Assembly: GCF_000156655.1 (NCBI RefSeq) | Contig: NZ_DS996843.1 | Location: 205,941 to 269,940 of the forward strand | Reading direction: 5' to 3' | Origin: Holdemanella biformis DSM 3989 | GTDB lineage: Bacteria > Bacillota_I > Bacilli_A > Erysipelotrichales > Erysipelotrichaceae | DNA length: 64,000 nt | Shown: piece after piece, positions 43,128 through 51,674 of the stretch | Layout: every line of letters begins with the position of its first letter | Position numbering within the stretch: the first letter of the stretch is position 1 | Notes under the pieces: generated by a model | Databases searched by the model: none | The model's input: only the letters and a program-made list of their open reading frames with translations | What the model was told of the DNA's origin: nothing | Program-made: the position numbers and the translations under genes

Positions 43128-43730
43128 TTACTTTTGCATTTCACGAATGCTTTTTCCCAAGCTTCCACCTGGATGCCATTTAACATATTGATTTAATGTT
43201 AAATTTTTTCTCTCTTCAAGAACATCACTCAAAGTCTGTAACACAATGATTTCAGCAATGATCGATGCTCTTGGAGGTTTATTTAAACTGTCTCCCTCTT
43301 TATCTACATGTGCCTTTAAACAAACTTCACTAGCCTTTGCCAATGTAGATTGATCATTTCCTGTACAACTAATAATATGTGCACCATTTGCAAGTAAAGT
43401 GTTTACTGTTGCCTGAAGTTCTGTTGTTTCCCCACTATTGCTGATTGCGATTACAACATCACCAGGTAAAACCTGCCCACTTGATCCATGAACGGCTTCT
43501 GTACCATGCAATTCATAAGTTGGTGTTCCTGTAGAAGATAATAAACTAGCTACATATCCTGCAACATGGCCTGGTTTTCCAATTCCAGTTACATGAACAC
43601 GATTTCCTTTTGATTCTGCATCCATAATGATATCGGCAGCTTTTTCAACCGCTTCTAAATCTACGTCTGCGATATATTTATTTACTTCTTCTTTTAAATT
43701 TGTTAAGAAATTAACAGCATCTTTACTCAT
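43128..43730 (-). CDS. SIS-domain sugar-phosphate isomerase (KpsF/GutQ type without CBS domains)
   Basis: A 200-residue protein consisting only of the SIS domain. Signatures are VTGIGKPGHVAGYVASLLSSTGTP, AISNSGETTELQATV and the HPGGSLG motif of arabinose-5-phosphate isomerases. KpsF and GutQ carry two CBS domains, absent here, so this is a catalytic-only relative. It may interconvert an aldose and ketose phosphate derived from the PTS substrate (inference). Confidence 0.87.
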   Translation of the reverse strand: MSKDAVNFLTNLKEEVNKYIADVDLEAVEKAADIIMDAESKGNRVHVTGIGKPGHVAGYVASLLSSTGTPTYELHGTEAVHGSSGQVLPGDVVIAISNSGETTELQATVNTLLANGAHIISCTGNDQSTLAKASEVCLKAHVDKEGDSLNKPPRASIIAEIIVLQTLSDVLEERKNLTLNQYVKWHPGGSLGKSIREMQK

Positions 43731-43740
43731 AAAATTATAC

Positions 43741-44673
43741 CTACTTTCCTAATAATTGTTCCATAATAATATTTGTAGACATTTCACAAGTACGTGTTTC
43801 TGACTCTTTTGTACGAGCAGCTGTATGAGGAGTTAAATAGAAATTATCTAATGCCAATAATTTATCTCCTTCTTTTGGTGGTTCACTACTATATACATCG
43901 AAACATGCTGAACGAATTTCTTTAGTTGATAAAGCTTCATATAATGCTTCTTCGTTTACGATTCCACCTCTTGCTGCATTAATTACACATGCATTTGTCT
44001 TCATTTGTTTAAATTGTTCAGTCGAAATCATATCTTTCGTTGAATCTAATAATGGTACATGCAATGAAATATAGTCGCATTCTGTATAAATTTCATCTAA
44101 AGTTGCAATTTTTGCATGATGCTCTTTTGCAGCTTCCTCAGAAATAGGGAAAGCATCATATGCATATACTTCCATTCCAACTCCATGTGCATAATCTGCA
44201 AGATATTTACCAATCATCCCAAATCCGATGATTCCTAATTTTTTACCATAAATTTCTAATCCTGTTGGTTTAGCCCATTTGTGATCTTTTACTTCATCAA
44301 TTGAGTAATAAAGATTTTTTGATTCTGCAAACATCAATGCCATAACATGTTCAGCTACAGAACGAGAATTTCCTCCAACACAACGGCCTACATAAATATC
44401 ATGTTCTTTAGCATACTCTAAATCGATATTATCTGTTCCTACACCAAATTTACATACAGCCTTTAAATTAGGACATCCCGCCATCATTTCAGCATCCATT
44501 TTATCAACACCAACAATAATGGCATCTACATCTTTAGCTAATTCTTTAAATTCTTCATGCGTATAAGCTAAGCCTGTGTCATTATAGTGAACTTCCAAGC
44601 CTGCTTTACGCATCTTTTCAACTTCATCTAAACCATAATTTGCGAATCCTCTAGGTGTAATTAATACTTTCAT
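43741..44673 (-). CDS. D-isomer-specific 2-hydroxyacid dehydrogenase (operon II)
   Basis: 310 residues, a paralogue of 28272-29210. Features are LGIIGFGMIGKYLADYA (dinucleotide loop), ACVINAARGGIVNEEAL (Arg) and YLTPHTAARTKESE (His). The N-terminus VLITPRGFANYG closely resembles ILITPRGYAKYG of the operon I protein. GGAAAGGAAC precedes the ATG. A palindrome and terminator lie upstream, so it may head a separately controlled sub-operon. Confidence 0.88.
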   Translation of the reverse strand: MKVLITPRGFANYGLDEVEKMRKAGLEVHYNDTGLAYTHEEFKELAKDVDAIIVGVDKMDAEMMAGCPNLKAVCKFGVGTDNIDLEYAKEHDIYVGRCVGGNSRSVAEHVMALMFAESKNLYYSIDEVKDHKWAKPTGLEIYGKKLGIIGFGMIGKYLADYAHGVGMEVYAYDAFPISEEAAKEHHAKIATLDEIYTECDYISLHVPLLDSTKDMISTEQFKQMKTNACVINAARGGIVNEEALYEALSTKEIRSACFDVYSSEPPKEGDKLLALDNFYLTPHTAARTKESETRTCEMSTNIIMEQLLGK

Positions 44674-44712
44674 TTTATTGTTCCTTTCCGTTTAAAATAA
44701 ACTTTTTATACC

Positions 44713-44730
44713 AACAGTTATTCAACTGTT
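44713..44730. promoter_or_regulatory. Palindrome upstream of the operon II dehydrogenase
   Basis: AACAGTTATTCAACTGTT is a perfect seven-base dyad around four bases, 40 bases before the dehydrogenase start. A regulator binding site is likely; the PucR-type protein is a candidate. Confidence 0.4.
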
Positions 44731-44743
44731 CAATTATAATTTT

Positions 44744-44788
44744 CTAAAAAAGAAAAGGACAAATCATTTCTTCCATAGATTTGTCCTT
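44744..44788 (-). terminator. Terminator after the IID gene (operon II)
   Basis: AAGGACAAATC and GATTTGTCCTT form an 11-base stem, followed on the minus strand by TTCTTTTTT. It separates IID from the dehydrogenase gene. Confidence 0.75.
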
Positions 44789-44800
44789 GTAATTCATTCA

Positions 44801-45640
44801 CTAGATAATATGGAAGAATGTTAGTACAACAGCGATTACCATTGTGTAAACCATCAATCGGATGAATTTTGGTCCACGCTTTGTGATATATAGATACATA
44901 CTCATAACGACAACGAATGGTAACATGTTAGGTAAAATACCATCAAGAATTGATTGAACTGTTGTTGTTGCTCCATCAGCTCCACTAGCAAATTCTAAGA
45001 TAGTAGAAACTTTTACATAAGAAGCTGACAAGCATCCAATCATGAATAAACCAACAATACTAGCAATATCAATAACTTTTTTGATTGCACCTGAATGCAA
45101 GATTTCCAATACTGAGTTCTTACCTAAAGTGTAACCTTTATTAAATAATGTCCATGACCAGAAATATGACCATGCGATATAAATCAATCCTGGAATAAAT
45201 GCTGCAAGAACGGATCCTTGTTGTGCCATTGGAACAAAGATTGCTAATGGAATTGTAGCAACGATACCTTGGTCAACACTATCACCAATACCTGCTAAAG
45301 GTCCCATCAAACCAATTTTTAATGATTGAATCATTTCTGGAGTGATTTCATCTTCATGTCCTAATGCACGTTGTTCTTCTAATGAAATAGTAATACCATG
45401 AATGATACTTCCCCAGTCACAGTTCGTATTGAACATTGAAGTATGACGCTTCATAGCATCCTTTAATTCTTCAGGTTTATCTTTATAAATTTTACGCATT
45501 ACGCCATTCATTGAATATCCAAATGCTAATGCTTGCATACGGTCAAAACTAACAGGAACTTCTACTGCTGTAGTCCAACGCCACCATGCTTTTACTAAAT
45601 CTTTTTTGCTGACTAATGTTTGTTTTTCTTCTGGTGCAAC
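44801..45640 (-). pseudogene. PTS mannose-family IID subunit, 5' end cut off by the conjugative element
   Basis: In frame from VAPEEKQTLVSKKDLVKAWWRWTTAVEVPVSFDRMQALAFGYSMNG to the end, with GLMGPLAGIGDSVDQGIVATIPLA in the middle. The codons before Val at 45640 read into DNA that belongs to the conjugative element, so the true start and promoter are missing here. They should lie beyond the far end of the element. An internal ATG at 45538 would make a protein lacking the first helix. Confidence 0.85.
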
Positions 45641-45668
45641 TTTGTAAGAACAACAATAAGAATAAAAA

Positions 45669-47237
45669 TTAGAAGTTCCAATGAATTTCGATAGGTACTT
45701 CCTTAGTTACAGGGTCTTTTTTGCCAACAAGAATATAGTCAATCAGTTTTTCTACAATTTCCCTGTCTAAGTGTTCAAGATTTGTATATTGCTCAATTAA
45801 CTGGCGACGATTATCGCCGTTTTCCATTTTTCTTTCAAGCGTATCAAGCTGTTTTTGCGTATCAGCCACCAGTTTTTCAAGCCTTTCTTTTTGAGTAACG
45901 AAGTCCTTTGATAAATCTAAATAATCTTGTTCTGAAAGAATACCTTTTACCTTATCTAAATATAGTTCACGAATACCTTTTGTATATTCGGCAATTTTCT
46001 TTTCATAAGTAGAAATAGTAGATTTTAGGGCTTCTTGCTTTTCTTTTAAATTATTATTAAAAGTGACATTTTGTTCCAGTTCATCCTTATCAAGATATGC
46101 CATTGACATACGGTTCAATTCTGTAATTACAGCCTGTTCCAGTTTGGGAACAGATATAAAAGAACCGATACAAGCGTCTTTTGATACGTGGCGATTAGAA
46201 CATTGCAGATACCGTCTGCCATCTGTCTGCTTATTAGAACGCATTGTATAACCACAATACATACAACGAGTTTTTTTAGCAAATAACCCGATAGTACCGA
46301 CGGAAAAAGGTTTTGCCTTTTGCTCAATCAGCGATTGTACTTTATCCCAAAGTTCTCGGTCAATGATAGCTTCATGTGTCCCCTCAACCCTATACCACTC
46401 ATCTTTTGGTCTGGGTTTGTTCTGTTTGGTTTTGTAAGAAACACTACCGTATTTTCCTTGTACCATATTTCCGATATACATTTCGTTGCACAACATATCA
46501 GAAATAGCAAAATATTTCCAAAGTGTGCTGTTTTTTCTTGTGGGTTGCTTATAACGTAACCCATGAAGTCGTTTGTATTCTGTCGGGTTCGGTACACCAC
46601 GGTCATTCAGCATACGAGCAATAGCTGTTTTACCATATCCCTGTGAAAAGAGGGTAAAAACTTCTCTAACGATTTGTGCCGCTTCTTCATCAATAATCAG
46701 ATGTCCCTTTATGTCAGGGTCTTTTTTGTAACCATATAAGGCAAATGCACCAATATGGAAACCATTTTTTCTTCTGTCCGTAAGCACGCTTTTGATATTA
46801 TCAGACATATCTTCCAAATACCATTCATTTACCAAACCGTTAATCTGGCGTGATTTTTTGTTTCCCTTATTCGCAGTATCAGCATTATCAACAATACTAA
46901 CAAAACGAATACCCCAAACTGGAAAAAGTCCATGTATATATCTTTCTACTAATTCCAGTTCTCTAGTAAATCGGGATTGTGTTTTACAAAGAATAATATT
47001 GAATTTTCGTTTTTCAGCGTCTTCTAACAACTGATTAAAAGCTGGTCTGCGTCTGTCTGCACCTGTATAATCGTCATCACTATAAATATTGTAAACTTCC
47101 CACCCTTGCTCTAATGCATATTGAAGCAACATAGATTTTTGATTTTGAATACTGTTACTATCGTCACTTTCTGATTGTTTGTTTCTGTCTTCCTCTGATA
47201 AACGGCAATATAAAGCAACTTTTATTTGATTTGTCAT
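45669..47237 (-). CDS. tndX: Large serine recombinase (TndX/TnpX-like)
   Basis: Excises and integrates the element. 522 residues started at MTNQIKVALYCRLSEEDRN, behind AAAGGGG. The catalytic serine is in YCRLS and further resolvase motifs are YIDNADTANK-like and QSRFTRELE. A recombinase domain follows, then a zinc ribbon (CMYCGYTMRSNKQ ... YLQCSNRH ... CIGSF) and a C-terminal coiled coil. It replaces the Int/Xis tyrosine system of Tn916, as in Tn5397. The gene is at the extreme end of the element. Confidence 0.93.
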   Translation of the reverse strand: MTNQIKVALYCRLSEEDRNKQSESDDSNSIQNQKSMLLQYALEQGWEVYNIYSDDDYTGADRRRPAFNQLLEDAEKRKFNIILCKTQSRFTRELELVERYIHGLFPVWGIRFVSIVDNADTANKGNKKSRQINGLVNEWYLEDMSDNIKSVLTDRRKNGFHIGAFALYGYKKDPDIKGHLIIDEEAAQIVREVFTLFSQGYGKTAIARMLNDRGVPNPTEYKRLHGLRYKQPTRKNSTLWKYFAISDMLCNEMYIGNMVQGKYGSVSYKTKQNKPRPKDEWYRVEGTHEAIIDRELWDKVQSLIEQKAKPFSVGTIGLFAKKTRCMYCGYTMRSNKQTDGRRYLQCSNRHVSKDACIGSFISVPKLEQAVITELNRMSMAYLDKDELEQNVTFNNNLKEKQEALKSTISTYEKKIAEYTKGIRELYLDKVKGILSEQDYLDLSKDFVTQKERLEKLVADTQKQLDTLERKMENGDNRRQLIEQYTNLEHLDREIVEKLIDYILVGKKDPVTKEVPIEIHWNF

Positions 47238-47319
47238 AATTTGTTTTCCCCTTTTAAGAGAAGACAAAACAAACTATCTCTGCAATATTATTATAACATT
47301 TAGCAGGATAATTTGTCTA

Positions 47320-47463
47320 TCATCTAGCAGGAGTAACCTGCCCCTTATTTTTTTCAAGTTCACTTATCAATTCTATCCATATAGAAGTGTATGCTTTCTT
47401 AAACATCCGTTTATCATTGTTTTTAAAAACATTTTTACAGATTATCTTCACATCATTTTTCAT
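47320..47463 (-). CDS. Small basic protein, 47 aa, beside the recombinase
   Basis: MKNDVKIICKNVFKNNDKR begins behind GTGAGGTGGTCGA and ends VTPAR. It is Lys-rich with an amphipathic helix around KKAYTSIWIELISELEK. It lies between the recombinase and the regulatory region, where excision helpers are found in related elements. A role as recombination directionality factor or DNA-binding accessory is possible but not shown. Confidence 0.6.
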   Translation of the reverse strand: MKNDVKIICKNVFKNNDKRMFKKAYTSIWIELISELEKNKGQVTPAR

Positions 47464-47876
47464 TCGACCACCTCACAACAATATATTAAGAAGATATGCA
47501 AAAATGCTTGTACTTTATGAAAGATTTTGTCAATTTCAGAAGCAGGCAGACGGCTTTGGAAAGCTCCGTTAGTATCTCAACTATTCCCATTCCTGTGGGC
47601 AGAACCGCACCATGCGGACGTATCATTATTCTGTGAGGATAGGTCGTGGCAAAACGACTTTTCCAACAGTCGCTCTCGGATCACTGCGTGGGTCGCTCGC
47701 TTTCTTTTGAAAAGGTCGTGGCGTACAGTCCCCGTGGCTCGCTATCTCACAAACGTATCTGTCTGCTTTATTCAGTTGTCAAAGAGCTGTGGCGAAAGCC
47801 TGTTGCTTTCATGTAAAAGCAGGGGCAGAGCAGGAAAGAGGGGATTGAACAAATCATGCTCTGCGGTTACTGCGTG
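47464..47876. other. Non-coding region between the small gene and the orf8-like gene
   Basis: About 410 bases without a convincing gene. It holds several short inverted repeats such as CCGCACCATGCGG and looks like the leader/regulatory segment of this family of elements. Reading frames present are short and lack start signals. Confidence 0.5.
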
Positions 47877-48119
47877 TTATTCTTCGGTTTCTAAAGGAAT
47901 ATCAAAGTCCAAAATCATTTTGATAAGTGCTTCTCTGATACGTCCCTTTAATTCCATGTCTACGACTATGCAGACATTACCATATCTGTCATAGAATGGA
48001 CGTAAACAACATTTTGATATGTACGGGTCATAAAATGCCAGTATCTTTTCAATCGAATTTACGTTCCCGTCCACAGCCGACGAGATAAGGTAAAATGACG
48101 GGCGTGTGTTATTCATCAT
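47877..48119 (-). CDS. Tn916 Orf8-like helix-turn-helix protein
   Basis: An 80-residue protein with the conserved MNNTRPSFYLISSAVDGNVNSIEKILAFYDPYISKCCLR core of Orf8 proteins. It overlaps the orf7-like gene by 11 bases. In Tn916 orf7 and orf8 drive transcription through the element end into the recombination genes and the circular transfer transcript. It has the same position and order here. Confidence 0.88.
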   Translation of the reverse strand: MMNNTRPSFYLISSAVDGNVNSIEKILAFYDPYISKCCLRPFYDRYGNVCIVVDMELKGRIREALIKMILDFDIPLETEE

Positions 48120-48537
48120 TCATGGTCTCCTTTAACTTTTTCTTGATTTCTTCAAGTGAGTTCTTCCTACTGCGAAACGACGTTGAACGGTTAATCTTTA
48201 ATCTGTCGCCGATTTCTGTATCGCTCATGCCTAAGAAGAAGTACATCAACAAGATTTCCCTGTCCTTTTCAGACAGATACTTAATCGCTTCTGCTAAATC
48301 ATCATCAAGAACACGAACCTCAATACCGCATACATCAAAGGCGGTATAATCGCTTTCGTATTCGTCCCAGACAGCCAGCTTTTCCACGACGATTTCTGGA
48401 AGTTCACAATAGGAAATTTCCTTATTTCTTCGTCGCTTTAATTCTTTGCGGTAATTACGGACAATGCCTTTTACTACACGTTTGAGCTTGCAGTCGAATT
48501 GACATTGTATCGTTCTTTGGAAGTCCGACGGTTTCAT
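48109..48537 (-). CDS. Tn916 Orf7-like sigma-70 family factor
   Basis: 142 residues started at MKPSDFQRTIQCQFD behind GGGGGTG. The C-terminus is a region-4 helix-turn-helix (LSEKDREILLMYFFLGMSDTEIGDRLKINRSTSFRSRKNSLEEI). The length matches Tn916 Orf7 of about 140. The frame continues to 48678 without a start signal. It probably helps turn on orf8 and the recombinase. Confidence 0.9.
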   Translation of the reverse strand: MKPSDFQRTIQCQFDCKLKRVVKGIVRNYRKELKRRRNKEISYCELPEIVVEKLAVWDEYESDYTAFDVCGIEVRVLDDDLAEAIKYLSEKDREILLMYFFLGMSDTEIGDRLKINRSTSFRSRKNSLEEIKKKLKETMNDE

Positions 48538-48962
48538 ATCATCACACCCCCTTTCCGTTATGACGTGAAAAGTGTTTATCCCTCTTTCCGCACCATATCT
48601 GTACGGCAAGGTGTGATTTGTTGCAGGAATTTGAAAAAAATTGAAAAATTTTTTCGAGTACAAAAAAAGCCCGCACAAAACATATAGTCTGTACGAGCTA
48701 TTAAAGCTGTGAGATATTCAGTTGTCGATAAAATGCTGTTAGGTAGTGTATGAGTGTATAAACTTATGCTTAAAACTTTCCATAATACAAGCCCCCTTAC
48801 AGCACTTGATTTGTATTAAACTTTTATTTTCTTTCTTCAATTATGTGAAAGGGCGTTAGCACTTTTGGCTGTCGTTCCTTGATTACCTATCGCAAAGACA
48901 TTCGAGTCTGTCACAATAGACAAATTCCATTTACTTGCCGTTAACTGACTCATTTGTCTTTG
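48538..48962. other. Region between the orf7-like gene and the BlaR1-like gene
   Basis: About 425 bases with no clear gene. It contains an inverted repeat around AAAAAGCCCGCAC and a 14-codon frame (48739-48783, behind AAGGGGG). A 38-codon frame at 48837-48953 starts MSQLTASKWNLS just after the BlaR1 stop. Neither has family support. In Tn916 this place holds attenuators for the tet(M)-linked transcript. Confidence 0.45.
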
Positions 48963-50258
48963 TTACTTTTTCGATTTAATTTCAAAACTTCCCGTATGAT
49001 TATTAGCTTGTATAGTTACTGTATAAGTCCCAACTTCTTCAATATTAACCTCAAATGTTCCTGTTTCTATATTTGTTTCATCAAAAAGTTTATTTCCTCG
49101 TTCATCTGTAATTTCCATGCTTATTTTTCCCTCTTCGGTAACAAAGGATAGTATAATGGTCATAGGATTATCAATCTGAATATTGAATGATAAATTTTTT
49201 GCTGTGGTTTCACTCGTTACTCGACTAATACTTGTAGGCCAATTATCTTCAACTACTAGTTCTATTTCTTCTAAATCGGAAAAGCCATTTTTTATGCTAT
49301 CTCTTGAAGTATTAGAGCTTTCATAATTACTTTGTTTTTCAGACACGTTTTCTATGTTTTCAACTACATTATCAGGGGAATTAGTTAAAAAACATACGGC
49401 AACTATTATACAAATAATGACAGCAACAATGCCAATCCAGAAAGCAGGCTTTTTATAATTTAACACGTTGCGTATCCTCCCTTTTACTCCGATTTCACCA
49501 AATCCTAAAGGATAGGCTATTATATTTGTTTTTTGCAGGCTACAAAAAAGAAGTGCCTCTGAATAGTTTTTTCGCTCTGAAAAATTTAGTGCTTTAATAA
49601 CTTTTTCATCACAAGCCAATTCAATATCTTTGCAAAACAAACTATATGCTATCCAAATAAGAGGATTAAGCCAATAGACAGATAATAATAAAAAACCAAA
49701 CGGCTTCCATAAATGGTCTTTTCTCCTCAAATGTGCCTTTTCGTGTGCTATAACATACGCCATTTCTTTTTCTCCTAAACTGGAAGAAAGATAAATCTTA
49801 GGTTTTACAATGCCTAATATAAACGGAGATTTTACACTATCACAAATAAAGATATTTTCTTTTAGAAGAACCGCTTCGTGCATACGCTTCTTGATACGCC
49901 AATAACTAATAATTGCGTAGCACAATATTGCAATAACACCAATTAGCCAAATAACACTTACTAAAGTTACAAGTATAAAAATAGGAAATTCTTGGTTGGT
50001 TGTTAAATCACTACTGTGTGCTATCGTCCCTTGCGATAGCTGAAATGTAGCAGGATTAATTGGCTCTGGATTTGATACAACACTTAATGTACTTTGGAAA
50101 GATATAGGGAAAACAAGGCGGATTGCAACTATTCCCCATAACAAACAAAATATCCACTTAGGAGCTTTCTGCAAAACTATACGTAACATAATTATTATAA
50201 TAATAAGCCAACTTGCTATGATACTCATATTAGTAATTTTCAAGAAAAGTGTTGTCAT
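48963..50258 (-). CDS. BlaR1/MecR1-like M56 metallopeptidase sensor with a novel extracellular domain
   Basis: 431 residues. Membrane helices lie at about 10-30, 36-52, 92-118 and near 285-305. The M56 zinc peptidase site is VIAHEKAHLRRKDH (HExxH at 172-176), followed by ELACDEKVI. The C-terminal 130 residues after the last helix are predicted to be outside the cell and read as a beta-sandwich (ELVVEDNWPTS ... NIETGTFEVNIEEVGTYTVTIQ) with no serine-x-x-lysine penicillin-binding motif. It overlaps the BlaI-like stop by four bases (ATGA). It probably senses something other than beta-lactams and cleaves the repressor. Confidence 0.88.
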   Translation of the reverse strand: MTTLFLKITNMSIIASWLIIIIIMLRIVLQKAPKWIFCLLWGIVAIRLVFPISFQSTLSVVSNPEPINPATFQLSQGTIAHSSDLTTNQEFPIFILVTLVSVIWLIGVIAILCYAIISYWRIKKRMHEAVLLKENIFICDSVKSPFILGIVKPKIYLSSSLGEKEMAYVIAHEKAHLRRKDHLWKPFGFLLLSVYWLNPLIWIAYSLFCKDIELACDEKVIKALNFSERKNYSEALLFCSLQKTNIIAYPLGFGEIGVKGRIRNVLNYKKPAFWIGIVAVIICIIVAVCFLTNSPDNVVENIENVSEKQSNYESSNTSRDSIKNGFSDLEEIELVVEDNWPTSISRVTSETTAKNLSFNIQIDNPMTIILSFVTEEGKISMEITDERGNKLFDETNIETGTFEVNIEEVGTYTVTIQANNHTGSFEIKSKK

Positions 50259-50623
50259 GACTTAACCTCCTCGGCGTTGTCAATCATTCTTCGGATTTCC
50301 GCTACTTCTTCGCTTGTTAAAGTCTTATTTTGTGTAAAAGCAGCTATAAAAGCAGGCAAAGAACCATTAAATGTATCGTCAACATATTTTTTGCTTTGCA
50401 TACCATAAAAATCTTGTTTTGTAATTAAAGATGTTACATTTCCTTTAATGTTTTGAAAAAGACCCTTATCACAAAGTCTTCTTAAAACTGTGTGGGTAGT
50501 AGTACGCTTCCAGTTAAACTCTTGCTGACAAAGTTTTACTAACTCGGTAGAAGTCGTTGGTTCATTAGCCCAAATCATATCAGCGAAACGAGCTTCAATA
50601 ACACCTAATTGAATTTCAACCAT
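50255..50623 (-). CDS. BlaI/MecI/CopY-family repressor
   Basis: 122 residues started at MVEIQLGVIEARFADMIW behind GAAAGGAGG. The winged helix runs STELVKLCQQEFNWKRTTTHTVLRRLCDKGLFQNIKGNVTSLI. The C-terminal dimer region ends at residue 122. Two dyads fit its operator, within and just downstream of its own promoter. It is coupled to the BlaR1-like sensor. No beta-lactamase or copper gene is adjacent. Confidence 0.92.
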   Translation of the reverse strand: MVEIQLGVIEARFADMIWANEPTTSTELVKLCQQEFNWKRTTTHTVLRRLCDKGLFQNIKGNVTSLITKQDFYGMQSKKYVDDTFNGSLPAFIAAFTQNKTLTSEEVAEIRRMIDNAEEVKS

Positions 50624-50640
50624 GTAATGTCCTCCTTTCG

Positions 50641-50698
50641 AGACTACAAATAGTAGTCTTATGTATAACAGTCTACTCTTTGTAGTCTTATATGTCAA
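50641..50698 (-). promoter_or_regulatory. Promoter with two BlaI-type operators
   Basis: TTGACA at 50693-50698 with two operators: AGACTACAAAGAGTAGACT on the minus strand (50670-50688) and AGACTACAAATAGTAGTCT (50641-50659), spaced 29 bases. The first covers the spacer between -35 and the probable -10 (TAGACT). Repression of both genes is expected. Confidence 0.75.
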
Positions 50699-50746
50699 GA
50701 GTTTTCCATAATTCTTTAAGATACAAGATAATAATTTTTATATCAT

Positions 50747-51667
50747 TTATCCTACAATCTTCCAGTTGCTATCCTTATGTAGTACAAGCTCATACTGCGA
50801 TACCTGCGTCGCTTTTGTCTGATTATCAATGAATTTTACCGCTACCTTGACTTTCACATTGTCCCCGTCCTTTGTAAAGATAGGGTTTACCAGTTCAGAA
50901 TAAAGGTAGTCCCCGCCAATAGGTTCAAGCACATTCCCAGATACATAATAAGCCAGCTCTTTTTCTGTGGCTGTCGGGTACAGCTTAAAGAATGTTTCCA
51001 GAAATGCGGTAGCGTCGTTTACGGTATCAGCGTCCACGCTTGCGTCTGTTTCTGGTGTCTTAGGCTCATAGTCTGATTTTTCGATTGCTGGTGCAAGAGT
51101 AGGGTTCTGAATGATTACCATATCCCCGTCAGCGTCTACATGGACTTTTACAGTATAAGTCGCTTTCGCATTGCTTGTCTGTTCTCCCTCTTTTATCTGC
51201 TGATCTACTTCGTAGGTAGCAGAAAAAGTGTCCGTTCCCGACTGTTCAATACTCCATACAATCACATCTGTAACTGTGGAGCTGGTCGGTATATCCGTTC
51301 TGATTGTATCTATATTCAAGTCCTGCAATTCCTTTGTCAGATAACCGTTGATTGTCTGCGTCCTTGCTTCAATCGCTTCTTTGCTGTTATTCCATGTGTA
51401 GTAGGACTTCGCAAAGTTCTTCACGAAATTTTCTATCCCGTTGGTGTCCTGCAAGCGAAGCTCAATGATTTCTTTTTCATGGGTCGTGTGCTGGTCGATA
51501 GCCGTAAAATTCTTATATACCCCAAAACTCACGCTTGCGATAAGCACCGCCCACAACGCAATCACGGTTTTCTTATGTGTGCCTACCTTGACAGTACGCA
51601 CCTTTTTTTCTTTTGGTTCTTTGATAGTTTCTGTCTGTTTCTTATTCTTCTTAAACATATTTTTCAA
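50747..51667 (-). CDS. Tn916 Orf13-like conjugative transfer protein TcpC
   Basis: 306 residues, a VirB8-like bitopic membrane protein. One helix lies at about 33-50 after a Lys-rich N-terminus. Two NTF2-like domains follow (EIIELRLQDTNGIENFVKNFAKSYYTWNN; then FLETFFKLYPTATEKELAYYVSG). It anchors the transfer channel in the cell wall side of the membrane. It follows the NlpC/P60 gene by seven bases. Confidence 0.92.
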   Translation of the reverse strand: MKNMFKKNKKQTETIKEPKEKKVRTVKVGTHKKTVIALWAVLIASVSFGVYKNFTAIDQHTTHEKEIIELRLQDTNGIENFVKNFAKSYYTWNNSKEAIEARTQTINGYLTKELQDLNIDTIRTDIPTSSTVTDVIVWSIEQSGTDTFSATYEVDQQIKEGEQTSNAKATYTVKVHVDADGDMVIIQNPTLAPAIEKSDYEPKTPETDASVDADTVNDATAFLETFFKLYPTATEKELAYYVSGNVLEPIGGDYLYSELVNPIFTKDGDNVKVKVAVKFIDNQTKATQVSQYELVLHKDSNWKIVG

Positions 51668-51674
51668 GTCCTTT

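Noticed and set aside
48837-48953. 38-codon frame starting MSQLTASKWNLS after the BlaR1-like gene
   Set aside because: Weak start signal, no domain recognised; noted in the regional entry only.
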